From Bacteroidales bacterium UBA2714 (GTDB lineage: Bacteria; Bacteroidota; Bacteroidia; Bacteroidales; P3): a stretch of 22,264 nucleotides of DNA. The DNA lies in NCBI GenBank assembly GCA_002354035.1, contig DEKU01000057.1, positions 207 to 22,470 on the forward strand, in the 5' to 3' direction. Shown piece after piece: positions 1-7,615 of the stretch (the first letter of the stretch is position 1; the number at the start of each line of letters is the position of its first letter). The notes under the pieces were generated by a model that was given only the letters and a program-made list of their open reading frames with translations, made no database searches and was not told where the DNA came from. Both the position numbers and the translations under genes were made by a program.

Positions 1-803
1 GCCACAATCTCGTTGCGGAAGGCTTTGCCTATCTGGGCGATGCCGAAAGGAATCTTCATGCGGCCGGACTTCTGGACGTTGAGGAAGTTGACGAAGATGC
101 CCTGTGCCGTTTCGGGACGGAGGTAGAGGGTGTCGGAGTCGTCGATGACGGAGCCCATCTTGTCGCTTTGCGAGGTTCGGTCACTTACGTTCCCGCTCCT
201 CATGGCGAACATGAGGTTGAACTGGCGCACGTCGGTCCAGTTGCGGGTGCCGCTTACGGGGCAGACGATGCCGAGGTCGAGGATGAGCTGCTTGAGACCG
301 GCAAGGTCGTTGGCGTTCATGAGTTCGGCATACTTGGCGCGGATTTCGTCAATCTGCTTCTGGTGTTCCAACACGCGGGCGTTGGTGGTGACGAACTGCT
401 GACGGTCGAAGGCGTCGCCAAAGCGTTTGTGGGCCTTTTCGCACTCCTTGTTGATTTTGTCCTCTATCTTGGCGATGTGGTCCTCGATAAGGACGTCGGC
501 ACGATAGCGCTTTTTGGAGTCTTTGTTGTCGATGAGAGGGTCGTTGAAAGCGTCGACGTGGCCGGAGGCTTTCCAGATGCGGGGGTGCATGAAGATGGCG
601 GAGTCGATGCCGACGATGTTTTCGTGGAACTGGACCATGGAACGCCACCAGTATTGCTTGATGTTGTTTTTGAGTTCGGTGCCCAGTTGGCCATAGTCGT
701 AGACAGCGGCGAGGCCGTCGTAGATTTCGCTGGAGGGGAATATGAAGCCGTACTCTTTGGCGTGGGATACGACTTTTTTAAAGAATTCTTCTTGGTTTGC
801 CAT
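1..803 (-). CDS. glyS: Glycyl-tRNA synthetase, N-terminal part (cut by window edge)
   Basis: Charges tRNA-Gly with glycine in the cytoplasm (class II aminoacyl-tRNA synthetase, single-chain alpha-2 type). The first 267 residues are visible. The protein begins MANQEEFFKKVVSHAKEYGF, and residues near the left edge include RPETAQGIFVNF and KIPFGIAQIGKAFRNE, the class II motif 2 region with its conserved FRNE. A YGFIFPSSEIYDG stretch and a DYGQLGTELKNN stretch near the N-terminus are also typical of this enzyme type. The start is the ATG complementary to 801-803; no other plausible start lies upstream before the lipoprotein stop at 839, so the gap is 35 bp. That short distance suggests co-transcription with the lipoprotein and pta. 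The C-terminal catalytic remainder and the anticodon-binding domain lie beyond position 1. Identification is firm. Confidence 0.95.
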   Translation of the reverse strand, partial: MANQEEFFKKVVSHAKEYGFIFPSSEIYDGLAAVYDYGQLGTELKNNIKQYWWRSMVQFHENIVGIDSAIFMHPRIWKASGHVDAFNDPLIDNKDSKKRYRADVLIEDHIAKIEDKINKECEKAHKRFGDAFDRQQFVTTNARVLEHQKQIDEIRAKYAELMNANDLAGLKQLILDLGIVCPVSGTRNWTDVRQFNLMFAMRSGNVSDRTSQSDKMGSVIDDSDTLYLRPETAQGIFVNFLNVQKSGRMKIPFGIAQIGKAFRNEIV

Positions 804-838
804 TGTTATAAATTGATGAGTATTGAGATTTTTCGGTG

Positions 839-1246
839 TTAGCGCGGGGTGAGGGTGATGTTGTAGTTGATGGAGCCACGTCCGTGGAACCAATGGCCGT
901 CGCCATCGGTGAGGGGGACATCGTAGGTGGCGAGGGTGACGGTGGTGTCGCGGAAACTGCCATTCAGTGCGCTGTCGATATCGGAGAAGGAAAGCTGGAT
1001 GTCTTCGTTGAGGAAGATGCTGTAGGACACTTGGTAGCGGCCTTGGGCATCTGTGGTGTCGGAATGATAGCCCACAGCTATGCCTTGAATTGGCGAGCCG
1101 TCGGGAGCGGAGACCACCCCTTTGACATCATAGCGGGCTTCGGGGGTGCCATACTCGACGGGCATTTCGCAACTGATGTTGATGCCCAGCAGGGAGGCGG
1201 CCGAGGCTATGAGCCAGCTTTTGAGTTTGAGATATTTGATGCGCAT
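839..1246 (-). CDS. Radical-SAM-associated putative lipoprotein
   Basis: A 135-residue exported protein. The N-terminus MRIKYLKLKSWLIASAASLL followed by GINISC looks like a lipoprotein signal with Cys26 as the likely lipidated residue, although the residue at -3 (Asn) makes the lipobox loose. The mature start EYGTPEARYDVKG followed by a carboxypeptidase-regulatory-like module (VKGVV..PDGSPIQGIAV, then DAQGRYQVS) matches what I remember of the Bacteroidetes 'lipoprotein, rSAM/lipoprotein system' family (TIGR04134), whose members normally sit beside a dedicated radical SAM enzyme (TIGR04133). Cys26 is the only cysteine. No radical SAM gene is next to it: pta ends 21 bp upstream and glyS starts 35 bp downstream. 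Function is unknown; family recall is good but not checked by search. Confidence 0.8.
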   Translation of the reverse strand: MRIKYLKLKSWLIASAASLLGINISCEMPVEYGTPEARYDVKGVVSAPDGSPIQGIAVGYHSDTTDAQGRYQVSYSIFLNEDIQLSFSDIDSALNGSFRDTTVTLATYDVPLTDGDGHWFHGRGSINYNITLTPR

Positions 1247-1267
1247 GACGGCAGCCGTTGCAATGGT

Positions 1268-2272
1268 TTATTTTGCGGCGGCCTGGGTGGCGGTGATGGC
1301 CACGACGTTGACCACGTCCTCGACACTGCAACCGCGGCTGAGGTCGTTGATGGGGGCAGCCATGCCTTGCATGACGGGGCCTACGGCTTCGGCACCGGCC
1401 AGACGCTGGACGAGCTTGTAGCAGATGTTGCCGCTCTGGAGGTCGGGGAAGACGAGAACGTTGGCACGGCCGGCGATGTCGCTGCCGGGAGCTTTGCTGG
1501 CACCCACTTTGGGCACGATGGCGGCATCGGCCTGGAGTTCGCCGTCGAGATGGACGTTGGGGTCGAGCTCATGGGCCACGCGGGTGGCTTCAATCACTTT
1601 GTCGACCAGCTCGTGTTTGGCACTGCCTTTGGTGGAGAAACTGAGGATGGCCACGCGGGGGTCGTCGAATCCGGCAATGGCTTTGGCGGTCTGTGCGGAG
1701 ACTACGGCAATCTGGCCCAGCTCTTCAGCAGTGGGGCAGGGGGTGGCGGCGCAGTCGGCGAAGACGAACATACCGTTCTCGCCATAGGTGGTGTCTTTGA
1801 GAATCATGATGAAAGCACCGCTGACCACGCTGACGCCCGGGAGGGTCTTGACGATTTGGAAAGCGGGACGGAGCACGTCGCCAGTGGCGTTGCAGGCACC
1901 GGCCACTTCGCCGTCGGCATCGCCGTTCTTGATGAGGAGGCAAGCCAGATAGAGGGGGTCGGCCACCAGACGCATGGCCTCGTCCATCTGCATGCCTTTC
2001 TTTTTGCGGATTTCGCAAAGCATCTGGGCGTAGAATTCGCGTTTGGGGTTGGTTTCGGGGTCGATGATGGTGGCCTTGTCGATATGTGTGAGACCCCACT
2101 GGGCGGCAAGGGACTTGATTTCGGCTTCGTTGCCGAGGAGGATGAGACGGGCAATGCCTTCACTGAGGATGATGTCGGCAGCCTTGAGGGTACGTTCTTC
2201 TGTGCCTTCGGCCAAGACGATGGTCTTGTTGGCGGCTTTTGCTTTTGCGCGGATTTGTTCTAAAAGTGTCAT
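1268..2272 (-). CDS. pta: Phosphate acetyltransferase
   Basis: Interconverts acetyl-CoA and acetyl phosphate, the first step of acetate formation with energy conservation through acetate kinase. The 334-residue protein is the short, single-domain PTA_PTB form without the N-terminal DRTGG/AAA-like regions of the enterobacterial enzyme. Family marks: N-terminal IVLAEGTEERTLKAA, VSGAFIMILKDTTYGENG and FADCAATPCPTAEELGQIA in the middle, and near the C-terminus LDGELQADAAIVPKVGASKA, then RANVLVFPDLQSGNICYKL and MQGMAAPINDLSRGCS. The reading frame stays open upstream to 2521, but that part is inside the porin gene and translates as low-complexity; MTLLEQIRAKAKAANKTIVL is the natural start, 19 bp after the porin stop. 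Acetate kinase is not adjacent on either side in this window. Confidence 0.95.
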   Translation of the reverse strand: MTLLEQIRAKAKAANKTIVLAEGTEERTLKAADIILSEGIARLILLGNEAEIKSLAAQWGLTHIDKATIIDPETNPKREFYAQMLCEIRKKKGMQMDEAMRLVADPLYLACLLIKNGDADGEVAGACNATGDVLRPAFQIVKTLPGVSVVSGAFIMILKDTTYGENGMFVFADCAATPCPTAEELGQIAVVSAQTAKAIAGFDDPRVAILSFSTKGSAKHELVDKVIEATRVAHELDPNVHLDGELQADAAIVPKVGASKAPGSDIAGRANVLVFPDLQSGNICYKLVQRLAGAEAVGPVMQGMAAPINDLSRGCSVEDVVNVVAITATQAAAK

Positions 2273-2291
2273 GACAATTGTGTGTTTATGA

Positions 2292-4460
2292 TTAATCAAA
2301 AAATTTCCATGTGATGCCAAAGAAGAAGCCGAACTGTTTGGAGGGGTAGTGGGGCAGGATGCAGTAGGCGCGGTCTTCGATGAAGGAGTTGAGGTGGGCG
2401 GCTTTGGCATAGATGCTGGCCCGTTTGACCTGAAGGTTGATGAAGAAGTCGGCCCAGAAATAGTTGCCCACTTCGACGTCGTTTTGGCGGTAGAAGGTTT
2501 GGAGCGAGGGGTCGTAGCCATCGGCCTTGTAGGCGGTGTGGTAGCGGAGGTCTACGCCCACCTGGGTATGGAGGGCGTTGTGGAAAAGGTTGAAATCGGC
2601 ATATACCGAGTTCTTGCTTGCGAAAAAGGGCACACGAATCTGCTCCTGGTCGGTGCTGTATTGCAGATGTTGCTGCATGTCGTAGTGGAGCCAACGGGTG
2701 ATGGTGAGGTTGAGGTTGACACGGCCTTGCAGCAAGAGGGCGCTGCCCTCGGCCTGGTGGGGCAGGAGGGCTGTGGAGCTGTCGGCAAGGGAGTGCTGCT
2801 CGAACCACACGTTGTGGCTGATGTGATGGGCTGCGACATGGAGCTGAAGGAGATCGCCGTAGCGATAGTCGGCTTCGATTTGGCGGATGCCGATGGATTT
2901 GAGGTCGATGGAATAGTTGGCCTTGCGCAGGAGTGTCTGGGCACGGTAGATGAGTTCGGGGGCATGGGCTTTGACGGCGGCCCGGAGGGTGAGCTTCTGA
3001 GGGGAGTTGCCAAGGGTGTCGCGGAAGGGAAACTCCAGCCGGGCATCGAGGTTGTATTCCGACATGTCGGGGGCCGCCTCGGCATAGATGTTCAGCTCGG
3101 TGGCAGGCCAGGGGCTGATTTCGAGCCGAGCAAAAGGATAGAGAGCCATTTGCCTAACCTTGGTGTCGGAATAGAGGCCGCTGTCCAACTGGAGCCATGC
3201 CATCTCGGGACGCACACCGCCATAGAGCTTAAGCGGGTTGCGCCAGCGGTGGTCCATGTAGGCATCGTTGGTCCAGAAGAGGGAGGCGGAGAGCCTGTTG
3301 TATAAGGTGGAGTCGACAAAGCGGTACTTCTGGTTGTCCCATTGCAGGTCCAAGCCCAGCACGCCTGTGTTATAGACATGGGGGCTGTGGGGGAGAATGG
3401 TGTCGTAGTCGACAATGGTGTCGAACATCTCATAGCGGAAAGTAGTGATCACGGTGTCGACGGTTACGCTATCGTTGGCCACGGAGTCAAAACGGGAGAT
3501 GGTGAGGGTGTCGTCGACGGGGATGGTGTCAATATAGCTTTCCTTGATGGGGCGGTACCATTCGAATTGGCGGACGGTGTTGAATGTCTGCTTTACAAAT
3601 ACTGTGCGGTCGCGATTGTTGCTGAAACGGTTTGAATAGTTGACGGGAATGCCCCCCATGATGGAGATGTTTTTGCGTGTGAAGATGGACTCGTTGGAGA
3701 GGCCCCCGTTTTCGCCCAACACCATTTTCTGCCAGATGAAGCCGGCGGAAAGCTGGTAGCGGGCATCGCGCGAATAGTAATTGGTAGTGAGGTCGAGGAA
3801 ATGGTCGGTGGCGGAGCTGTTGGAGAAAACCCCTTCGGGACTGATGAGATGATAATCAAGTGCTACGTTCCAGCGCTCATTGATGTTTTGAGAATGGGTG
3901 ACATGGACTTGGTAGTCTTTGTCGAGAGAGCTGTTGTAGGAGAGGAGTGTGTAGGGGGTCTGGACTTGGAAGAAGGTGATGTTGAGAGGGGTCTTGTACA
4001 GACCGGGATAGACGTTGTTTTTATATACCAGTCCGGGCTTGCCGTCGAACTTGGGAATAAGGGAAAGATGGGGATGGCCCAATTCGGTGACGGTAAGGTA
4101 ATAGTCGCCGTTTAGCCCGTCGAGACGGTCGGAGAACTGGGCTCCGGTGGGGGTGAGGATGGGATGGTCAAGATGAAGGATTTTTGCCTGAGCGGGCAGC
4201 CGGTGGAACATAAAGACCGAGCCTTGAAGCACACTGTCAGGGGTGTCGACATGATAGACAATGCCCTTGAGGCCTTGGGCGGCAGTGTCGGCCGAGGTGG
4301 TGCTGTCGGGCAGCATGGACGGAGGGTATGACCCCGTCGCAGAAGGGCTGTTGCCGCTGACTGCGGGGAGGCCCCGGATTGTGCTGACGTCAATCTGTCC
4401 CCACAACATGACAGACATGAGGGACAAGACGAAGAATGCTATGGCCTTGCGGTAGCCCAC
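2292..4460 (-). CDS. Putative outer-membrane porin (Porin_10-like)
   Basis: A 722-residue predicted beta-barrel protein. A signal peptide covers about residues 1-22 (GYRKAIAFFVLSLMSVMLWG, then Q). The body alternates short polar/aromatic strands with turns, and the protein ends GITWKFFD, an aromatic C-terminal strand expected of an outer-membrane barrel. The early segments LNITFFQVQTPYTLLSYNSS and IWQKMVLGENGGLSNESIF resemble the Bacteroidetes 'putative porin' family (Pfam Porin_10, PF14121), whose members are usually 600-700 residues and of unknown substrate. The only start that keeps the signal peptide is a GTG, 11 bp after the trxB stop; the next ATG in frame would remove the hydrophobic stretch. 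About residues 310-355 form an odd Asp/Thr/Val-rich stretch with repeated DSV/DTI/DTV, probably a long extracellular loop. The 19-bp gap to pta suggests a trxB-porin-pta transcript. Confidence 0.82.
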   Translation of the reverse strand: MGYRKAIAFFVLSLMSVMLWGQIDVSTIRGLPAVSGNSPSATGSYPPSMLPDSTTSADTAAQGLKGIVYHVDTPDSVLQGSVFMFHRLPAQAKILHLDHPILTPTGAQFSDRLDGLNGDYYLTVTELGHPHLSLIPKFDGKPGLVYKNNVYPGLYKTPLNITFFQVQTPYTLLSYNSSLDKDYQVHVTHSQNINERWNVALDYHLISPEGVFSNSSATDHFLDLTTNYYSRDARYQLSAGFIWQKMVLGENGGLSNESIFTRKNISIMGGIPVNYSNRFSNNRDRTVFVKQTFNTVRQFEWYRPIKESYIDTIPVDDTLTISRFDSVANDSVTVDTVITTFRYEMFDTIVDYDTILPHSPHVYNTGVLGLDLQWDNQKYRFVDSTLYNRLSASLFWTNDAYMDHRWRNPLKLYGGVRPEMAWLQLDSGLYSDTKVRQMALYPFARLEISPWPATELNIYAEAAPDMSEYNLDARLEFPFRDTLGNSPQKLTLRAAVKAHAPELIYRAQTLLRKANYSIDLKSIGIRQIEADYRYGDLLQLHVAAHHISHNVWFEQHSLADSSTALLPHQAEGSALLLQGRVNLNLTITRWLHYDMQQHLQYSTDQEQIRVPFFASKNSVYADFNLFHNALHTQVGVDLRYHTAYKADGYDPSLQTFYRQNDVEVGNYFWADFFINLQVKRASIYAKAAHLNSFIEDRAYCILPHYPSKQFGFFFGITWKFFD

Positions 4461-4471
4461 GCTGCAAGGAT

Positions 4472-5404
4472 TTAGTTCTGGGCTTGGAGGAAACGTTCGA
4501 CATCCATGGCGGCCACACAGCCTTTACCGGCAGCCACAATGGCCTGGCGGTAGTTGGGGTCGCACACGTCGCCGGCAGCAAAGACTCCGGGAATATTGGT
4601 GGCGCTGCCAGGATTCTGGACTTTTATGTAGCCCTGTTCGTCCAGCTCGATTTGGTCTTTCACGAAATCGGTGTTGGGCTTATGGCCGATGGCCACGAAA
4701 AAGCCAGCGATATCGATGTGGCGTATTTCGCCAGTCTTCACGTTCTGGAGGTCGGCACCAGTCACCCCGTCGAGGTCATTTCCGCAAATCTCTTTGGTGG
4801 TGGAGTCCCATACCATCTCGATTTTGGGATTGGTGAGAACACGGTGCTGCATGGATTTTGAGGCGCGGAGCTCGTTACGGCGATGGATGAGATAGACCTT
4901 GTTGCAGAGGGTTGCCAGATAGTTGGCTTCTTCGCAAGCGGTATCGCCGCCGCCGACCACAGCCACATCAAGTCCTTTGTAGAAATAGCCGTCGCATGTG
5001 GCGCAGGCACTGACTCCCTGCCCATAGAGTTTTTTCTCGCTCTCGATGCCCAGCCAGCGGGCGGAAGCGCCAGTGGCTATAATGACCGTGTCGGCTTCAA
5101 TCACATTATCGTGGTCGTCGACACAATGGAAAGGACGCTGGGAGAAATCGGCCTTGACGATATAGCCGGGCCGCACATCGGTGCCGAAACGCTGGGCCTG
5201 CTTCTTCAGGTCGGCCATCATGTCGGTGCCGGAAATGCCTTCGGGGTAGCCGGGGAAATTCTCAATCTCAGTGGTGATGGTCAGCTGGCCTCCCGGCTGC
5301 ATTCCTTCATACAGGATGGGATGAATGTCGGCACGGCTGGTATAGATGCCTGCAGTGTAGCCCGCAGGACCGGATCCAATAATTAAGCAACGAGTCTTTT
5401 TCAT
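4472..5404 (-). CDS. trxB: Thioredoxin-disulfide reductase
   Basis: FAD flavoprotein that reduces thioredoxin with NADPH in the cytoplasm. 310 residues, the normal low-molecular-weight TrxB length. Visible signatures: FAD-binding GSGPAG at residues 11-16, GGQLTITTEIENFPGYPEGI at about 39-58, the redox-active CATC at 134-137 followed by DGYFYKG, the NADPH-binding GGGDTACEEA near 151-160, and the C-terminal FAD contact GVFAAGDVCD. Longer in-frame extension to 5590 runs into the end of the flippase gene and has no family similarity, so MKKTRCLIIGSGPAG is the start. It lies 65 bp downstream of the flippase-like gene and 11 bp upstream of the porin. Confidence 0.96.
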   Translation of the reverse strand: MKKTRCLIIGSGPAGYTAGIYTSRADIHPILYEGMQPGGQLTITTEIENFPGYPEGISGTDMMADLKKQAQRFGTDVRPGYIVKADFSQRPFHCVDDHDNVIEADTVIIATGASARWLGIESEKKLYGQGVSACATCDGYFYKGLDVAVVGGGDTACEEANYLATLCNKVYLIHRRNELRASKSMQHRVLTNPKIEMVWDSTTKEICGNDLDGVTGADLQNVKTGEIRHIDIAGFFVAIGHKPNTDFVKDQIELDEQGYIKVQNPGSATNIPGVFAAGDVCDPNYRQAIVAAGKGCVAAMDVERFLQAQN

Positions 5405-5469
5405 AAAACGATGTCTATTAAGTGTTATATTCTTTATTTTTGTGAGCCAAGGCCCGGCCATCCCGACCC

Positions 5470-6522
5470 TCAGGGGTCCAGATGCGATGCCTTGGGTTGT
5501 TTTGATTTTCTTGTACTGAAATAGATGAGATATGCGGCACCGACCAGCAGTACAACTGCCTGTTGGCTGCCCCAGAGAAGCCATCCGCAAGCAGTGCCCA
5601 CCTCGAGGCTGACGCCATAGATGCCCAACGCCACTTGGACCAACACCGGATAGACGCCTATTCCTCCCTGGGAGAACGTCATGCCCACAGTGCCGAACAG
5701 GTAGACCACAAAGGCGGCACGGAGATCCAAGCCGGCGGTCTCGCCAAAGGCCTTGAAGACTACCAATCCGCCAAGGATATAAAGAAAGTAGATCGCTACG
5801 CTGTAGACAATGAACAGCAAAGTCCGTCGCCCACCGAGGTGGAAGATGCTTTTCAATCCATCAATCATGCCGCGCACCATGTCGTCAACCCTTTTGAAAA
5901 AGGGGATGCCCAGCAGCCGTTTCCACAAAAGCTTGTAGCCGATGAACAGCATAAAAAGAAGGCATAGGAGAATGCTGACGATGGCCGTCATGTTGGGGAG
6001 GCTGTCAATCTTTTGCGAGAGGGTGTCGTAAAGCCAGTCTTTGGCCTGGCCAAACATGGCAAACATGCCGAGGAGCACCACCAACGCGAAAGCCAGGGTG
6101 TCGACCAGCCGCTCCGTGACCACAGTCCCCAGCGACTTCTCGATAGGGATGTTCTCGCTCGTCCTCATGGTGGCGCAACGGACCACCTCGCCCGCCCGCG
6201 GGAAGGCCAGATTGGCCATATATGCAACTATCACTGACCCAAAAGTGTTGTTGACATTAGGGGTGTGGCCCATGGGGCGGAAAAGCAGCCGCCAGCGCAG
6301 TGCCCTGAGCAGATGGCTGGCCAGACAAACCACCATCGCTACCCCCACCCATGCATAGTCCGCTTCCAAGAAGGACTGCCAGATGGCTGCCTTCTGGTCG
6401 GCATCGAGTTTGAGCAGAAACCAGTATATGAAAAAGACACCAATACCCAAAAAGACAACCATCTTCACGATGTTGCCCAGCCGATTCTTCTTTTTCGCAG
6501 GCCGTTGGGTGATGTCTGTCAT
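5470..6522 (-). CDS. LPG-synthase-TM / flippase-like integral membrane protein
   Basis: A 350-residue polytopic inner-membrane protein with about eight hydrophobic segments, beginning around residues 17-38 (IVKMVVFLGIGVFFIYWFLL). It matches the 'lysylphosphatidylglycerol synthase transmembrane region' family (PF03706): SHLLRALRWRLLF after the second segment, FGSVIVAYMANLAFPRAGEV, and near the C-terminus GTVGMTFSQGGIGVYPVLVQ are the characteristic stretches. There is no C-terminal aminoacyl-phosphatidylglycerol transferase domain, so it is a stand-alone membrane half whose substrate is unknown; lipid translocation is the usual guess. The C-terminus is basic (FSTRKSKQPKAS). It follows panD by 14 bp, an association I recall from many Bacteroidetes genomes, where panC is often also present; panC is absent here. 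Confidence 0.85.
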   Translation of the reverse strand: MTDITQRPAKKKNRLGNIVKMVVFLGIGVFFIYWFLLKLDADQKAAIWQSFLEADYAWVGVAMVVCLASHLLRALRWRLLFRPMGHTPNVNNTFGSVIVAYMANLAFPRAGEVVRCATMRTSENIPIEKSLGTVVTERLVDTLAFALVVLLGMFAMFGQAKDWLYDTLSQKIDSLPNMTAIVSILLCLLFMLFIGYKLLWKRLLGIPFFKRVDDMVRGMIDGLKSIFHLGGRRTLLFIVYSVAIYFLYILGGLVVFKAFGETAGLDLRAAFVVYLFGTVGMTFSQGGIGVYPVLVQVALGIYGVSLEVGTACGWLLWGSQQAVVLLVGAAYLIYFSTRKSKQPKASHLDP

Positions 6523-6536
6523 AACTCTATTTTATT

Positions 6537-6881
6537 TCAGCGCAGCTTGTTCTTGTCGGGGAAAATCACTGTCGGGTGCCAGCGGCGCGCCTCTTCAAAA
6601 TCCATCATGGCGTAGGACGCAATGATGAGCAGCGAACCAACCGGAGCCTTGTGTGCGGCGGCACCGTTGATACCGATTATGCCGCTGCCCCGTTCGCCTT
6701 TGATGGCGTAGGTGCTGAACCGCTCGCCATTGGTGATATTATAAATCTCTACCTTTTCGTTCTCAATAATGTTGCTTGCTTCCATCAAATCCTCGTCGAT
6801 GGTGATGCTTCCGATATAGTCAAGGTCGGCTTCAGTAACAGTAACTCGGTGAATTTTAGATTTTAATACATTTATAAGCAT
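6537..6881 (-). CDS. panD: Aspartate 1-decarboxylase
   Basis: Makes beta-alanine from L-aspartate for pantothenate and coenzyme A synthesis. The 114-residue proenzyme shows the self-processing site GSIT at residues 24-27 (cleavage between Gly24 and Ser25 gives the pyruvoyl cofactor), the NITNGERFSTYAIKGERGSG core, and GINGAAAHKAPVGSLLIIAS. I start it at MLINVLKSKIHRVTV, the usual N-terminus of the family; the in-frame ATG six codons upstream (6899) would place the start over the -7 promoter box at 6897-6904. It is probably the first gene of a unit running into the flippase-like gene 14 bp downstream and perhaps trxB. Confidence 0.96.
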   Translation of the reverse strand: MLINVLKSKIHRVTVTEADLDYIGSITIDEDLMEASNIIENEKVEIYNITNGERFSTYAIKGERGSGIIGINGAAAHKAPVGSLLIIASYAMMDFEEARRWHPTVIFPDKNKLR

Positions 6882-6896
6882 AGCCTTATTTTTTTG

Positions 6897-6904
6897 CAAA
6901 GATA
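6897..6904 (-). promoter_or_regulatory. Bacteroidetes-type -7 box ahead of panD
   Basis: The minus strand reads TATCTTTG here, a perfect match to the Bacteroidetes primary-sigma -7 consensus TAnnTTTG, 15 bases before the panD start. I see no good TTG at the -33 distance, so the call rests on the -7 box and its position. If correct, the leader is very short or nearly absent. Confidence 0.5.
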
Positions 6905-7019
6905 AGCATTTTTATCGAGATATAGCTTTTTCTGGCTCTCCCTGTCCGGCCGCGCCTTGGGCGAAGGATGCCCATAGACTTCGGGATGCAGACAAAGAGC
7001 CTGTTCGCACCCTCCCGTT

Positions 7020-7562
7020 TCAACTTCCGAAAATAAGCATAAGCAGCAGAAACACAATGAAACAGTAAAGTATAATCTTGGTGCCGGGAATGGGCTTCAT
7101 GTAGTCTGTGTCCGAAATGTCGAAGCGCCGACGGATCTTGATTTTGTGCTTGGGCATGGCATACTTCTGGGCCACGTCGCCGTCATCGGCGATGGCGCCG
7201 TCCGGGGTGGCTTGTGGGCTTGGGACAGACTGGGTGGCGGCAGAGCCTGAAAAACGGGGCTGATAGTTGAACTTGGGCATCTCGCGCTTGCGGAACAGGT
7301 CGCGCCAGGTGAGTCCGGACGACGCACTGCGTTGCCGAGCGTCCAGCGTGCGTACACGCTGCTCGAAATAAGCCAGGTCCTTCTCCTCTGAGGAGGATTG
7401 CTCACCGCCTGCCTCGGCATCGAATTCGGACTCTCTTGCAAGCGCTTCCTCCCTCTCCCGCTGGATGGCATACTTTTTCTTCAAAGCCTCCCACTTCTCC
7501 TTCTCGGGATCGTAGAACCGGGGCTCATAATGGAATCTTCGAGGTTTCTCTACTTCAAACAT
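7020..7562 (-). CDS. Small tail-anchored protein of unknown function
   Basis: I do not recognise a named family. The 180-residue protein has no signal peptide, a long charged N-terminal part (K/E/R-rich, probably helical at residues 20-75), and a single C-terminal membrane segment at about 162-178 (TKIILYCFIVFLLLMLIFG), giving a tail-anchored or C-terminally anchored topology with a cytoplasmic body. Two short copies of a basic-aromatic motif are visible: PRRFHYEPRFYD at 7-18 and MPKFNYQPRFSG at 95-106. A third basic patch, KHKIKIRRRFD, lies just before the membrane segment. The gene starts 53 bp after the folate cyclo-ligase stop and is followed by a 138-bp gap holding the panD promoter. The repeated motif and the good reading frame argue that it is real. 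Confidence 0.75.
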   Translation of the reverse strand: MFEVEKPRRFHYEPRFYDPEKEKWEALKKKYAIQREREEALARESEFDAEAGGEQSSSEEKDLAYFEQRVRTLDARQRSASSGLTWRDLFRKREMPKFNYQPRFSGSAATQSVPSPQATPDGAIADDGDVAQKYAMPKHKIKIRRRFDISDTDYMKPIPGTKIILYCFIVFLLLMLIFGS

Positions 7563-7615
7563 AACTCCTGTTTATAAAACTGATACGCTAACTTGCGGCA
7601 CCGCCCAGCGACTCG

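Noticed and set aside
168..842. 224-codon plus-strand open frame
   Set aside because: Antisense to glyS, whose protein is recognised with certainty.
836..2263. 475-codon plus-strand open frame
   Set aside because: It lies antisense to the lipoprotein and pta genes; its Gly/Asp/Glu/Val/Phe-rich translation is the mirror of a GC-rich coding strand and shows no family motif.
2349..3305. 318-codon plus-strand open frame
   Set aside because: Antisense to the porin gene in the mirror frame; no recognisable domain and the porin reading has signal peptide and barrel features.
5434..5441. TATTTTTG on the plus strand between flippase and trxB
   Set aside because: It matches the -7 consensus but points away from all genes in the region; likely chance in an AT-rich gap.
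6940..6985. Possible hairpin TGGGC/GCCCA after the tail-anchored protein gene
   Set aside because: The stem is only five base pairs with no T-tract on the minus strand, too weak to call a terminator.
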